Positions 21,319 to 37,728 of a DNA stretch of 64,000 nucleotides are shown in pieces. The stretch spans positions 67,133,411 to 67,197,410 of the forward strand of contig NC_067495.1 in assembly GCF_947179515.1 (NCBI RefSeq), in the 5' to 3' direction. Position 1 is the first letter of the stretch; every line of letters begins with the position of its first letter. This DNA comes from Apodemus sylvaticus (Eukaryota; Chordata; Mammalia; Rodentia; Muridae). The notes under the pieces were generated by a model that searched no databases, was not told the DNA's origin, and was given only the letters and a program-made list of their open reading frames with translations. The position numbers and the translations under genes are program-made.

Positions 21319-22920
21319 CAGTTTCTTCTAAAGCTACTGAAAATGTGGTATTTCTCAAAAACTAGTAGACCTTACCCTAACTCGGGACAGGTTCCTACCC
21401 TAGGTCTACTGGAGCCCTCAGGAAATGTGGAGCTTTCTACATGCCTGCAGTCCTAACCTGGAGTGAAATTCAGTCCCTACCCTGGATACTCAGCTTCCAC
21501 TGCAGCTGTGGGAGGTAAGAAGCGCCACTCCCTCTGCTAGCATCCATCAAGTGCCAATAATTCCACAGTAATGGATGGGGCCTTGAACTGACCTGATCTT
21601 GTGCAATTCTCCCACTGTGGTGAATTCATGAGTTCAAAACCTAAATATTGTCTAGAGGGGAGCATTTTAACAGCATTCTTCCCATGCTCTAGCTCTTACA
21701 TTAGTTTGGTCCCATAATCCACAATTCATAAGCATTATATGTTTGTTTATCAATACTCCTTTATCTAATTTGAAGGTGCCATATGCTTGCTGTTAAGACT
21801 CTGCGTAATATAATGAATAACAATTTCTCATTTTTCAGCTCAAGTTTCACCTTCTTAAGAGCTCGCAAATGGATCAGAATTGTCCCCACTTACAAACTCT
21901 TATAAACAGAATTTTATCCATTACTTATAAATATTAAGGAAAGACTAGGTAGATAGATATGAATATTATGCTGTTTCATAATGTGTCAATAAAAACTTTC
22001 CCTTTTTCTTTTAGCCTCTTGTCAACAAAATTTGATGTTCAAGGCATCTTTCTACAGATGCTTGTGTCAAAACATGCTATTTTGCATGGTTGTATTTCTT
22101 TAGGAGGCATTATGTTTTCTAACTCGGATGAAAGTAGTTGCTAGAATCATTATTTAATGGCTTTGATTTAATGGCTATTGGTGTAAGGTATCTTTGTCTC
22201 TAATTACTTTTATTTGCTTATTTAGTTATCCTCAATTATTTATGTTTCTAGAAAACTTTTCAAATAGTTTTTGACAGGTTCTGAAATGTAAATCCTCCTG
22301 TGATTTTTTGTTGTTGTTGTTGGAATGAGGTTAAACAAATACATTTGAGACATTTGCTTTTAATGATGTCTTTTCTTTTGAGTTACACAAAATTCTTCAT
22401 TTATGTTTTTGTTTTATGTTTTCTCATTTTTTTCAAAATAGATATAGAAGTTTCATTTATGTCTCTCTTGCTACTGAATCCAATGTGCTTTATTTTACAT
22501 GCTGGGATTTATGTATACTTGGTCCCTAGTGGTATAAAGGGAAGTTTATATTTATCATAATGTATTGTTTTTATTAGGGCTGATTTTCTTAATTCACTAG
22601 TCTCTAGTGTTTAGACATTATCCAGTAACAAATATAATTTCCTTCTCTCTGAAACATAATGATTATCATATATTCCTATGTTGACCAGCATTCCAAAAAC
22701 AACACTGAATAGATATAGAGAAACATCATTTCTTTATGTGACTCACTATTAGACATATTGAATTTGAAAATGCATTTTATAATATAAATAATATATAATA
22801 TACTATATATGTTAATATGATTAATTTAACCAAAATTTAAAGAATGGATGTTGAACTTTCTTAAGTTTATTGTACATATACTATTTATTTTTTTAAAAAA
22901 ATTTGTACCATATCATTTCT
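21319..22920. other. No gene seen; AT-rich intergenic DNA
   Basis: No long open frame has coding character and no repeat is clearly recognised. A local T-rich stretch at 22300-22450 gives a chance hydrophobic frame. Confidence 0.4.
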
Positions 22921-22924
22921 TTTA

Positions 22925-23137
22925 AATAAAATGTTCTTTATTTTTTTATGTGGATGGGTGTTTTCCTACCTGTGTACCTGATGCCTGTGAAGGCCACAAG
23001 AAAGAATTTCCTAAATTAGATTCCCTAGCACTATAGTCACAGACAGTTGTGAACTGCCATATGGATGTAGTGAATTAAACCCGAGTCTTCTGGAAGAAAA
23101 GCCAATGATCTTAAGTGTTGATCCATCTCTCCACCCC
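22925..23137 (-). mobile_element. B3-type SINE, minus strand
   Basis: A B3-like body with GTTGTGAACTGCCATATGG, then the tRNA-like head reversed, ending TTGATCCATCTCTCCACCCC. Confidence 0.8.
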
Positions 23138-23194
23138 CCCTCTTTCTTTTAACAGATGGGCTCTTTTCGCTATTATTTCTGTTTTCCCCCCCAA

Positions 23195-23400
23195 ACTTTT
23201 AAAAATATTTTTTGAGACTATAACATATTTCTATTCCAATTCTCCTCTCCCAACCCTCCTGTGTACCCCTTCCCATTCTCCTTTAATTCCGTGGTCACTT
23301 TCTATACTGTTATTTATGCCTATCTGTATATGTATATGCATCTGGATCGTTAAGTATAATCTTTTCAGTCTGTATAATGTTACTTGTATGTGTTTTCACA
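23195..23400 (-). mobile_element. Possible L1 3' UTR fragment
   Basis: A pyrimidine-rich stretch with TTCTATTCCAATTCTCCTCT resembles the reversed L1 3' end seen elsewhere in the window; too diverged to be certain. Confidence 0.35.
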
Positions 23401-23404
23401 TTTG

Positions 23405-23545
23405 TTTGTTTTTATTATTGTTTTCCCTTCAAGACAGAGATTCTGTATGTTCCCTGTGCTAATCTTAAACTTGTAGACTCAAGCAATCTTCTCTCAGCCT
23501 CCTGAGTAGCTGGTATTATAAATGCTCTTTACTGTGGCCAGCTGA
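23405..23545 (-). mobile_element. Diverged B1 SINE, minus strand
   Basis: The order AAGACAGAGATTCTGTATG, then TCTCAGCCTCCTGAGTAGCT is that of a reversed 7SL-derived SINE. Confidence 0.65.
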
Positions 23546-23861
23546 GAACCAGTTCTTGAATGTGTTATTGTTGCTCTCTAACTATTGAACCTTTATTTTC
23601 TTTCTGTGTATTTCAAAGTTTGTGATATTTCTGAATTTATGAGGTTAAAAAGTTGTTTTGTTTTCATTTAAAATAATGCTGATATTTTAAAACCCTAGGT
23701 TTAACTAAGGCATATTGTCTATTGAAATTGAGCAATGCTAACTACCATCAAATAGAAAAGAAACTGTAGTACTGTCCTACTTGGGGTAGAGTTTATACTT
23801 CTAGATAAATGTGTAAAGATGCCAAGCCTGTGAAACTTAAAAATTATCAGTTTTGAACCAG

Positions 23862-24045
23862 TATTGGCCCAAAGGTTAAAGAACATGTTTCAACAAGCTT
23901 GCCAATTTAAGGGCCTGAATTCCATCCCTGGCACATATGTAAAGGTGGAAGGAGAGAATCTACTTGAGAAAGTTGTTCTCTGACCTCCACATACTTGTCT
24001 TAGCAATACCCCCACACTAAATTAATTAATTTAACTTCATAAAGT
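23862..24045 (+). mobile_element. B4/RSINE-type SINE, plus strand
   Basis: GCCTGAATTCCATCCCTGGC, a GGAAGGAGAGAATC block and CTCTGACCTCCACATACTTG are characteristic of rodent tRNA-derived B4/RSINE elements; an A/T-rich tail follows. Confidence 0.75.
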
Positions 24046-24384
24046 CTCAATGCTTTGTTCAATGTTCATCTTTGGTGAACTGCTACAGATATATATGGTT
24101 ATTTATGTATTTATAAAAAAGGAAAACCAGTAAATTATTTTCAGTTGTGATGACTTGAAGAATCTCAGTAAGTAGTTGAATTTGTATGGCAAGAAAATTA
24201 TAGGATATTCATAATGCAATTAATACAAAGTGAAAATGAAGAAATATGAGATCATGAAACATAAATATGTAGAGATGGGAATGGAAGCAGTTATGCTCAT
24301 AGTTTTATAACTGATTCATGTAAACAAAAGCTAAATCAATTATTTCCACATTAAGGATCTGCCAAGTGATGGAAATAAAACATG

Positions 24385-25071
24385 ATTGAATATGGTAAAC
24401 TTTATTATAGGGTTGTAGAATTCATACAACCAGAACTCCTTACAGCATTCAGCACCTGTACAGTTCTGTGGATTTCACAATACAGACATCAGTGAGAAAG
24501 AATCATTACATGAGTAAAAAATTGCTTCCTCATGAAGATTGTTCACATATCAGTCAGATTTGTTACACAGCACCTGATAGAAATGCAAAAATGTAACTTC
24601 TGAAATCAGGAGAGTTGAACACAATAAAGAAGAAAACAAAAGAATGGTAAGAGATTTGACATGCTTCACACAAAAATGTCAAAAACAAATTTCAAATGTT
24701 TTAAATTTAAAGCATGCTCTAGCCAAGTGATTTTTGTCAAGAACTTGCTTTAAATAAAACCAGAGGATGGGCTTTATTGTCACGATGGTAAAATGACACA
24801 TTCATGCTGCTTTCAGAAATCTAAACCCTATAAACTCAAGAGAAAAAGTAATCATTTGACTTGTTGAAAACAGCAAGCAATGTCAATTAAACTAGAATTG
24901 GACAATTGCTTGCAGTGGTTAGTAGTTTTCTCCCCCCTTTCCTTTTCCAGTATAAGCAATCGAGTAAATGCTTGAGTAAATAGCTTGAGTATCCCATCAC
25001 TTTCAAAATCAAAGTCAGACAGTAAGTTTCTGACTTCTTATTACCAAGGATACTCTTTATCTGTCACTTCT
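24385..25071 (-). other. Itm2a: Itm2a 3' untranslated region with polyadenylation signals
   Basis: On the minus strand an AATAAA hexamer lies at 24406-24401, followed by a TG/T-rich stretch, which suggests cleavage near 24385 and a 3' UTR of about 690 bases. A second AATAAA at 24778-24773 could give a shorter form. No repeat is seen inside this stretch, as expected for a transcribed terminal exon. The cleavage position is inferred from the hexamer only. Confidence 0.75.
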
Positions 25072-30202
<5,131 letters not shown>

Positions 30203-30420
30203 GGTGAATCTTCGGGCTGCGCGGTAAGGCGCGGCTCGAATCAGTATCTTGGGCTGCAGGTTGGAAGAGGAGAGGATCGCACTTGCTTGAGCAGCACTTA
30301 CTGTCTCGTCTCCCAGACTTCCACAGGCAGCAGCAAGCTTAGGTCTGGGCTTACTTATGACGCAGTCTCAGGCTGGGTGGGAGAGCGTGGGCGGGGCCAG
30401 GGAGGTACTGAGGGAGGAGC
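30203..30420 (-). promoter_or_regulatory. Itm2a: Itm2a 5' UTR and core promoter
   Basis: Upstream of the start codon the DNA is GC-rich in contrast to its AT-rich surroundings. On the minus strand there is a GC box (GGGCGGGG on the plus strand at 30389-30396), then a TGCGTCAT CRE/AP-1-like motif overlapping an AT-rich TATA-like element at 30351-30363. The spacing predicts initiation near 30325 and a 5' UTR of about 120 bases. PKA-CREB regulation of ITM2A has been reported, which fits a CRE-like site, but the assignment here is by eye. Confidence 0.65.
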
Positions 30421-31440
30421 AGGAGGGGGCCCCCAGCTCTGCAGTGGAAGCGAGTGGGGGTGGGTAGCTGCTAGTTGGGAAGAGAGGGAAACTGGAGCTG
30501 ATGGCGGGCTTAGGGTAGACATTCCTTACCTGCACCCCAGGCATGCTCCTACTGCCTTCTGCACCCTCAGATAACAGCAAGGCAGGAAGGAAGCCTTCCT
30601 GTGGTGTCTTTCTGCTTCTGTCTGGACCACAATAGCCCCTGACTCTGTTTTCTCAAACTTGGGCCTGGCCCCCCGCGGGGCCCAGGACTGTAACTTGGAG
30701 TCAACCCAAGGTCTCTGAGTTCTGCAACCCACCCAGGCCAGAAAGCACAGTTCTCTGACTCTTCTGCACCTTTAGAATATCTTCCGTTTAAAGGACACCT
30801 AGAAGTTAGTTTGCAGTTGCTTGCTTCATTCGTCTGACATTGTTTTTCTTTCGTGCTTTTTGTTTTCTTTCATAATTTTAATTTTCCAACTTAAAGCAAT
30901 GTTAGATAAGGGAGACGGGGCTTTTGTCTCCCTAACTCCTCAGTTTGCAGACAGGATGTGATGAGATCCAGAAAAGGGAGCGTGGAAAGCTCCTTCCTAA
31001 TGAATCAGTGAAATAACCCAGATCTATTCATTCTCCCTGGTCCGGATAGCCAGAGTAAGGTCTCAGCCCAGAGCCTGTTTCTCTTCAGCCACCAGCTGTG
31101 TAACTAGCAGGGAAAAAGCAGGGGTGTGTGTACCTATGTGTTTAGGGAGGTAGGGCATACAGAATTTAACCAGATGCTGGTGTGTAGCTCTCATAGAAAA
31201 AATATCCTGTGAGGGACTGGCTTACAAAGCTTTGTGGATATTTATTTATTTACACGGCTATGCATCTAATAGAGTTGAAGTGTTTCTTCAGTCAGCTCTC
31301 CTAGACTGGTGACATAAAGAGCCCAACTAATGAAATTCAAGCTGTGGTGGCTGGTGATTTAGAGTTGGTGGTAGAGAGTTTATAAATAGTTGTGCTACAG
31401 AAAACAGAATAGAGGTCTGTTGTGTGAAGGGAGCAATACA
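30421..31440. other. Upstream flank of Itm2a; no gene seen
   Basis: The first 300 bases are GC-rich with a few CpGs (30660-30690) and are probably promoter-proximal. Beyond that the DNA becomes AT-rich. No SINE or LINE is recognised, and lack of repeats is common around promoters. Confidence 0.5.
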
Positions 31441-33340
31441 AAACAAAGCCCCAACAAAACAAAACAAAACACCGTTTTACTAGAGAATTCCCCACCTACT
31501 CATCAACTTAACTGAACAGACTTGAATATGCTGAGTTGCTTCCCTTCTGCCCAAGAAATTCTAACTTGGAGTTTTTCCCATGGAGATTGTTTTGCCTCTA
31601 AAGCCCTCTCCTGTCTTGACTGTGGGGGCTTTGCAAAGACAGAGTTTATATTCTCTGATAGGTCACAGATGGGAAGGTGGATGGAGAGGAACAGTGAGGA
31701 GCCTGTGCCTTGTACAGGGTCAGGACCTTAGAAGCAGGATGTCAAAGTTTACTTAGAAACACTGGCACATTTTGCTCTTTCACTTTGTACTTAAGTCTAT
31801 CATAATTCAACATTTGTCAGGCAATTCTTAGTTTAGGCATAGAAACCCCAGTTTTCACAGTTTGTTTCTCTTTCCAGTTGCCCTCTCTTGGGAATCACCT
31901 TTATGACCACTTAGTTAGGATCTGTACTACTCTGACCCATGCCACCTGCATCACTGAATGCATACCCATTTCTACACACTTATCTCCTAAATGCAAGCTG
32001 CTTATCAGATAAAAATAAGCTATTTTCTTATTATCTGTCCTGAAATGATTAAGGCAGGAGGAGCAGGAATTTTTTTCCATTTTCCAGAGACTCAAACTCT
32101 GATAGCTACGAAAGAGAGCATTTGGTCAATTGTTTGGTATATAGAGAGCATTAGGCAAACTACCTGATCTCCTCAGGCACCGTTTTTCCTCCTCTGTACT
32201 GTGCTGCTGGGGGATCATGTATGAGAATGCAGGAAGAAGTCCATGTTGTATTATGCTGAAAAGTAAGAGAAAATGACATGGTTGGTTACCCGAGGACTCC
32301 ATTCGAATCTGTAGTACATACAAATGCCAAGCTTATAGAACCTGTTTATTTTTGACTTCTTAATAATCTTTTAGCTTCTATAACTCTTAAATAGCCTCAG
32401 TGTCTAGATATAGGTCTTTCTGGACAAAGTTAAACTCCTAAGCACAGTGGCTTGTATTTATATATAACTTCTTTTGAATGGTTTAGCCACCATCTTTTAA
32501 TTATTAATACCATCCTCCATTTTCAGAATGTCAGTCATACCTCCCAAGGAATCTCGGCTGCTGCTGGCAATATGTAATGCAGACATAGTATCATTTTGTC
32601 AGATGTCCCTATTTCTTCTCCCCTACCATTTATATATCTCAGTCTCTGTCTCTCTCCACCACCTCTCTCTGTGTGTATGCATATGTACAAATGTGTGTAT
32701 GTATATTGGGTAGGGAATATTTGTGCCGGTTTTGAAATAATATTTTAGCAATAAACTCCTATGTTAACCATTTGTCCATTTCAAGAAGTGGTTTCTTCAT
32801 TTTTTAAAATTCAAAATACATGCTTACAACTTGCCCATTGAGATGAAACTCCAATAAACACATTTCTAGCTACTAAAAATGTTTCACATTGACTAAGCTT
32901 CTGTAGAGTTGTCTCCTTCACAGAAACAATTTCTTGTTTCTTAGCATCAGTGTCTCAACTTTCTTGTCTTTGAACACTGGAGGGGATCTGGCTGCCATGC
33001 TTCATCCAGCTCATATTGTTAATCATGTCTGAATGCACACTATTCACATTTATAAATGAGTTCCCTGTTCGCACATGCCAAATGATGACTAAATTAACAC
33101 GACTTGGGCTGAATGGAACATGGCATGCAATTGGATGTTAAGTAACAATGTCAACTCTCTTTGAATCATCTTCTGAATTTACTACATATCCAATCTACTA
33201 TGCTGAAGTTATAAGAGGCATCTATGATATAATTCCACTCATTATCACATTTATTCTTTTATACATTTTAACTGAGGATATAGTACATGCCCTCCCTATA
33301 CTGTGAATTGTGATGGTTATATGAGAATGAGCAAAATAAC
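31441..33340. other. No gene seen; short AAAAC run near 31455-31472
   Basis: There is no coding frame above chance and no recognised interspersed repeat. This is largely single-copy-looking DNA. Confidence 0.4.
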
Positions 33341-33444
33341 CCACAAAAATTGAGTGTGTTCTCTGCTAAAGTCATTAATGATTTTTCCCCCTGTTTTTAC
33401 TGTTTTGTAGAGGAAAGGATGATTTGGGTTCATAGTTTCAAAGT
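33341..33444. repeat. Local duplication, copy 1
   Basis: It shares with 33898-34004 the block around GTAGAGGAAAGG and a run of 22 identical bases at its end (33421-33442 and 33980-34001). Confidence 0.75.
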
Positions 33445-33897
33445 ACATTTTTACTGCACAGATTGCTATAAACATATGTGCCGTAGGTCCTTCAGTGTTT
33501 GTGGCATACAAAGACATAGCAACATTATTAATTATTTGGAAAGATATAAAAATTAGTGGAATAATTCCACCTGTAGCCAATGTTTTTGTGACTGCACTAA
33601 TCTTTAGCTTAACTGTAGTGGCTTTATATTTAGAACCCTAGAAAATTAATTTTATAGGTTATGAGTTGGGAAAGCAATTAGGAGGCACTGTTATATATTC
33701 CAGATAAGAGATAGTTGAAGTCTGACATATCAAGGCACAACTTTTTAAAGAGATTCAGGAGAAATTTCAAATAGTCAGTGCTGGAACAAGTCATATTAAG
33801 GACAAAAATAAGAAAAATAATTTTGCTTTTGTGTTGAATACCATAAGATTCACACAATGCTGGCACCCTTGACAATAATAGAAAACATTCATTGAAC

Positions 33898-34004
33898 CCA
33901 CTAAAATTGTGTGTGTCCTCTGATAAAGGCTTTAATGTTTTTTTTTTACCTGTTCTTTACAACCTTGTAGAGGAAAGGTTGATTTGGGTTCATAGTTTCA
34001 AAAG
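33898..34004. repeat. Local duplication, copy 2
   Basis: Direct-orientation partner of 33341-33444, 559 bases downstream. Confidence 0.75.
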
Positions 34005-34795
34005 TTACAATCCATGGTTGGCTGGTTTTCTTGTATTTGAAGCAGAAAATTATGGCAATTGGGTGTAGTGGAACTGAGCTGCTCATCTCCTGGAGGTTGA
34101 AAAGCCAAGCCAGAGATGGGCCTGTGATAAGATAAAGCCACTAAAGTACCCAGTGTCCCACTTTATCCCATTGAGGCCTACCACTTAAAGTGTCTACTAT
34201 CTCCCAATCAATTTATGAGTCCATCAGTACATTAACTCTTGATTAGCCCTTATGATCCAGTCAGCTCTCAGTGATAGGATTCTGTGAGGACTCAATTGCC
34301 AACATGTGAGCCTACTGAGGGGACACATCAACTTCCATTTCATTGATAAAAAAACAAGTTTTTGAGAGATAATTAACTTGCACAAAGTCAAATTCTAACT
34401 CAGCTTGTCTGATTCCATATTTTATACTAATAATCACAATGCTTTGTTCCCACTAAAAAAAAGTTAGGAAATCAGGTGAAGAAAATCAAGAAGGGAACTG
34501 GATGAAAGCAGGGAAAATAACACACTTACTAGTTCAGCAAAGGGCAAGTTGCCTGCTTATATTGTAAAAATAGATTCGTGCTTAGGATTTTATTCAGTGC
34601 TAACTACATTTGGAGCCTTTGAAAACTTTCCTGGCTTCTCCATGACTGACTATAGGCTACTCCTCTTCAAGCACATTGCTTCTACATTCTGCAGTTGCTT
34701 ATGTCAGCAGAGAAGCAGCAAGAGGCATAGCTCACAAGCCATCTATTTCTGGGTACAACTCCAGGAGCTTAGTTTAGCTTTTAAGGAGCCATGCT

Positions 34796-34819
34796 TTTTT
34801 TTTTTTTTTTTTTTTTTTA
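34796..34819. repeat. Poly(T) run of about 24 bases
   Basis: An isolated homopolymer with no recognisable retroposed sequence on either side. Confidence 0.85.
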
Positions 34820-34975
34820 AGGTCCACAAGTTCCTTGGACATGTAGTTAAATCCTAGGAACAGAGTTAGGGCCCTTCACTCAAGGTAACATAGGCAACTT
34901 GCTTTCATAAATAGATTCTTAATTCTCCTCTCCATTTATGGTTTTCTCTTTAAACTAGGGAGCTCTGATAATAGG

Positions 34976-35125
34976 AAGATATGCTAGACTGGAGGTTCAA
35001 GCTTGTAGTCCCAGAACTCAGGGGTAGAGTATCTGAAATTCAAAGTCAGCTTTGGCTGCATAGCAAGTCCAGGCCAGCCTGGAGTACTAAGACATTGCTT
35101 TAAAAATAGGGGGTGGGTAGGGAAT
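34976..35125 (+). mobile_element. Old B1-related SINE, plus strand
   Basis: GCTTGTAGTCCCAGAACTCA, then GCAAGTCCAGGCCAGCCTGG and an A-rich end match the order of a 7SL-derived monomer, heavily diverged. Confidence 0.7.
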
Positions 35126-36838
35126 ACACATTTCCATAGTTAAGAGAATAGTTTCAAACATCCTTTCAAAGCGAAATGGTCATATTCTTGAAGTTAATCC
35201 CTTCTTAATTCATGAAAATCACTTTTTATTTTTCTTAATTTGTGCTAGTGAAAAACCTAAGTAAAAAATGTTTACTTTTCAGTGCCCTTTCTGCTAAATT
35301 GTGTAAGAACTGTGAACTCATTGCAAATTATCTTGAGGATTTTTTCAAATATAGTCTTGAATCCATATCTATGTGCTTTATCTGATCAAACTTAACAGAA
35401 ATTCTAGTCTTGAGTAATGCAATTGAGAAGCTTAAGTCTTATTCCAGGAATGCTTTTGAGAATGTCCAGTTGTTTCTGTTGCTCCATAATACCTCACCAA
35501 GAGGCACTGAGAGGCACTTGTGACTCAGAGTTTTGATCCCACTCAAAGCAAGCATAAGCAGTTGCATATTATGCATATGCTTCAATGTTACTTCGGCCTT
35601 CATGGTTAATTTTGCTGCTAGCTCAATGTATTATGTTCTTACCTTATTGTTTAGTCTTAAGGAACTCAAAGTTCCAAATTGTTTGAAATCAAGTGATTCC
35701 TTTTTATTCTTCTTCAAACACAGTTTTCATTTTCACCATTTAAAACTAAATTTTAACTGATATTATATCAATGCCTATGTGATGATATCTTCAAATATTC
35801 CAAAATGAAATCCTGTTTTGATAAGAAAGCCCAAAGAGCATTCTTAACAATATTCTTCAAGTTCACACCACATGCTTCATTTCTTGTCAGGGTGAACATA
35901 TCAAATCAGACCATGATTACAATATCCTGCTTGAGATTTCCGTAATTCAAATTCAAGGTTCACGAACAGTTCTATTTACACATCAGTATGGATGCCATGT
36001 TTCTGTGCAAGTGCAAATGGGAGATTTTACATAACAGAACACTGTAGAGAACAACATATTCTCAGCTATCTTCACCAAGACATCAATGGCATGTCTTGAC
36101 ATTCAAGTTGGTGAAATTATTCTTTCAGAACTTTCACTTTGCTTTTGAAGCATAAAGTTGTAAGCCATCAACCATATTAAGAATAATTCTATAGAAAAAA
36201 TTTTACAAAGAAGGAATTTTTTAATTGTGTTTATTTGGAAGTTAACACTAAACAAATGGCAAATCAGAATAATGAATGTTAGAAATGGAGCTAGTCACTT
36301 CTATTATACAACTATACAACCATCAGCATTCATTCTAAATAAGGCCTTTTCCTTTCCCCTGTTATACCACCCCTTGGCCTTTTACATTTAAACACACCTT
36401 CTACTTACTTAGATGATGAAATGCTGACTTCTCAAACTCCTGTAAACTTTTCAAGACAGCTTAGGGATAGATAGGCCATTCTGAGATAACATTAGAAAGT
36501 CTCCTTTTAAGCATTAGGTTTTTTTTTTTTATTTTAAACATTTAATCTAGTCATATCAGTACATTATTTGTGTTTTATGGAAGATTTTGCAAATAAAACA
36601 AGAGGTCCCAAGAATTGTTATTAAACATCACTGAAGCATACATACGTAAGAAAAATTCATATCTGTGTAAAAATGTCCCATATTATCAGCTCATTCAGGA
36701 GATAATTATAAAAAATTATAAAATATGATATGCCATTGTGAGGGAATATGATGATAGCCAAAAACAAGCCAACAAATGTTATGATATATGGTGATAATTT
36801 AAGAGTATAATAACCAATTAAAAAGATACAGATTTATT
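35126..36838. other. No gene seen
   Basis: AT-rich intergenic DNA with only chance frames; no repeat recognised. Confidence 0.4.
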
Positions 36839-37255
36839 TTGACTTATAATTTCACAGATTTCAGTCTATATACTCACAAGGCCCTATTGTTGTTTGCCCT
36901 ATTTGAAACTGAGAGGGCTACCATTGCTGAGGAAGCTGATTCAGAGAGGGAGATAGTGGGGAATGTAAAGACAGAGAGGTATCATTCTAATAATCCCTCC
37001 AAGGATATGATCCAAAAATTCAATTTACCTCACCATATGATTCCCATACTTCCCACCAGTGTATCTGATTGGATACTAAACCCTAACAATAGATACACTG
37101 GTCTTTGGAATACATTTGACATCCAGGCTATAGTATTCACTGAATCAACTAAATATAGAATTGATTTCCACTGTTTCTGTCCTTTGTTCCCCTGGCTGCT
37201 TCTGTCCTTATATCTTTCTTTATCTCTTGGTCTTACTATCATTCTATATGCATGA
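36839..37255 (+). repeat. Probable dispersed rodent repeat with a chance 138-codon frame
   Basis: The frame opens only from a TTG and has no domain I recognise. The stretch GATATGATCCAAAAATTCAA ... CACTGGTCTTTGGAATACAT ... TTTGACATCCAGGCTATAG resembles a widespread rodent interspersed repeat rather than a gene. I cannot name the family. Confidence 0.4.
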
Positions 37256-37576
37256 GCGTGTGTGTGTGTGTGTGTTTAGTGAACATGTTCTCATGAGTCT
37301 GGTTTTTCTACATCACACCACTTCATGAACTTCCAAACTAGTTTTTACTGGGAACTTCCGAAGCATATTCATTTGACTTTTCACTTTGTATATTTACAGT
37401 ATATAACATAATAATCAAGTTCTTCCTATCACATAACTCACATTAGACTAGAAAAATATTGACAAAGATCTTAGTATCAGCTTAATTTTGTGCTCACTAT
37501 ATGAAGGTGTCATCTCCGGAGTTTATAATTTGGGATTGCATTTCACTTTCCTTCCATAAGGATTACAATGATTCTG

Positions 37577-37590
37577 AAATTCACTTTTGT
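37577..37590. repeat. Target site duplication, left copy
   Basis: AAATTCACTTTTGT recurs at 37715-37728 around a short L1 tail. Confidence 0.85.
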
Positions 37591-37714
37591 GCTTCCTATG
37601 GGGTTGGGAGTGGGTGTGTGCAGGTATAGGATAGGAGGCTTACAGAGGGGAATCTAGAAAGTGGGACATTTGAAATGTAAAAAAAAAATAACCAGTAAAA
37701 ATACATAAATACAA
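37591..37714 (+). mobile_element. Very short 5'-truncated LINE-1 3' end
   Basis: Only the G-rich 3' UTR end and the TTGAAATGTAAAAAA-type tail remain (about 124 bases), flanked by a 14-bp duplication. Confidence 0.88.
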
Positions 37715-37728
37715 AAATTCACTTTTGT
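37715..37728. repeat. Target site duplication, right copy
   Basis: Identical to 37577-37590. Confidence 0.85.

Noticed and set aside
33317..33580. 87-codon minus-strand frame near the local duplication
   Set aside because: No domain recognised, and it overlaps one copy of the duplicated non-coding block; the other copy does not keep the frame.
36839..37255. 138-codon plus-strand frame
   Set aside because: It opens only from a TTG, has no recognised domain and overlaps what looks like a dispersed rodent repeat.
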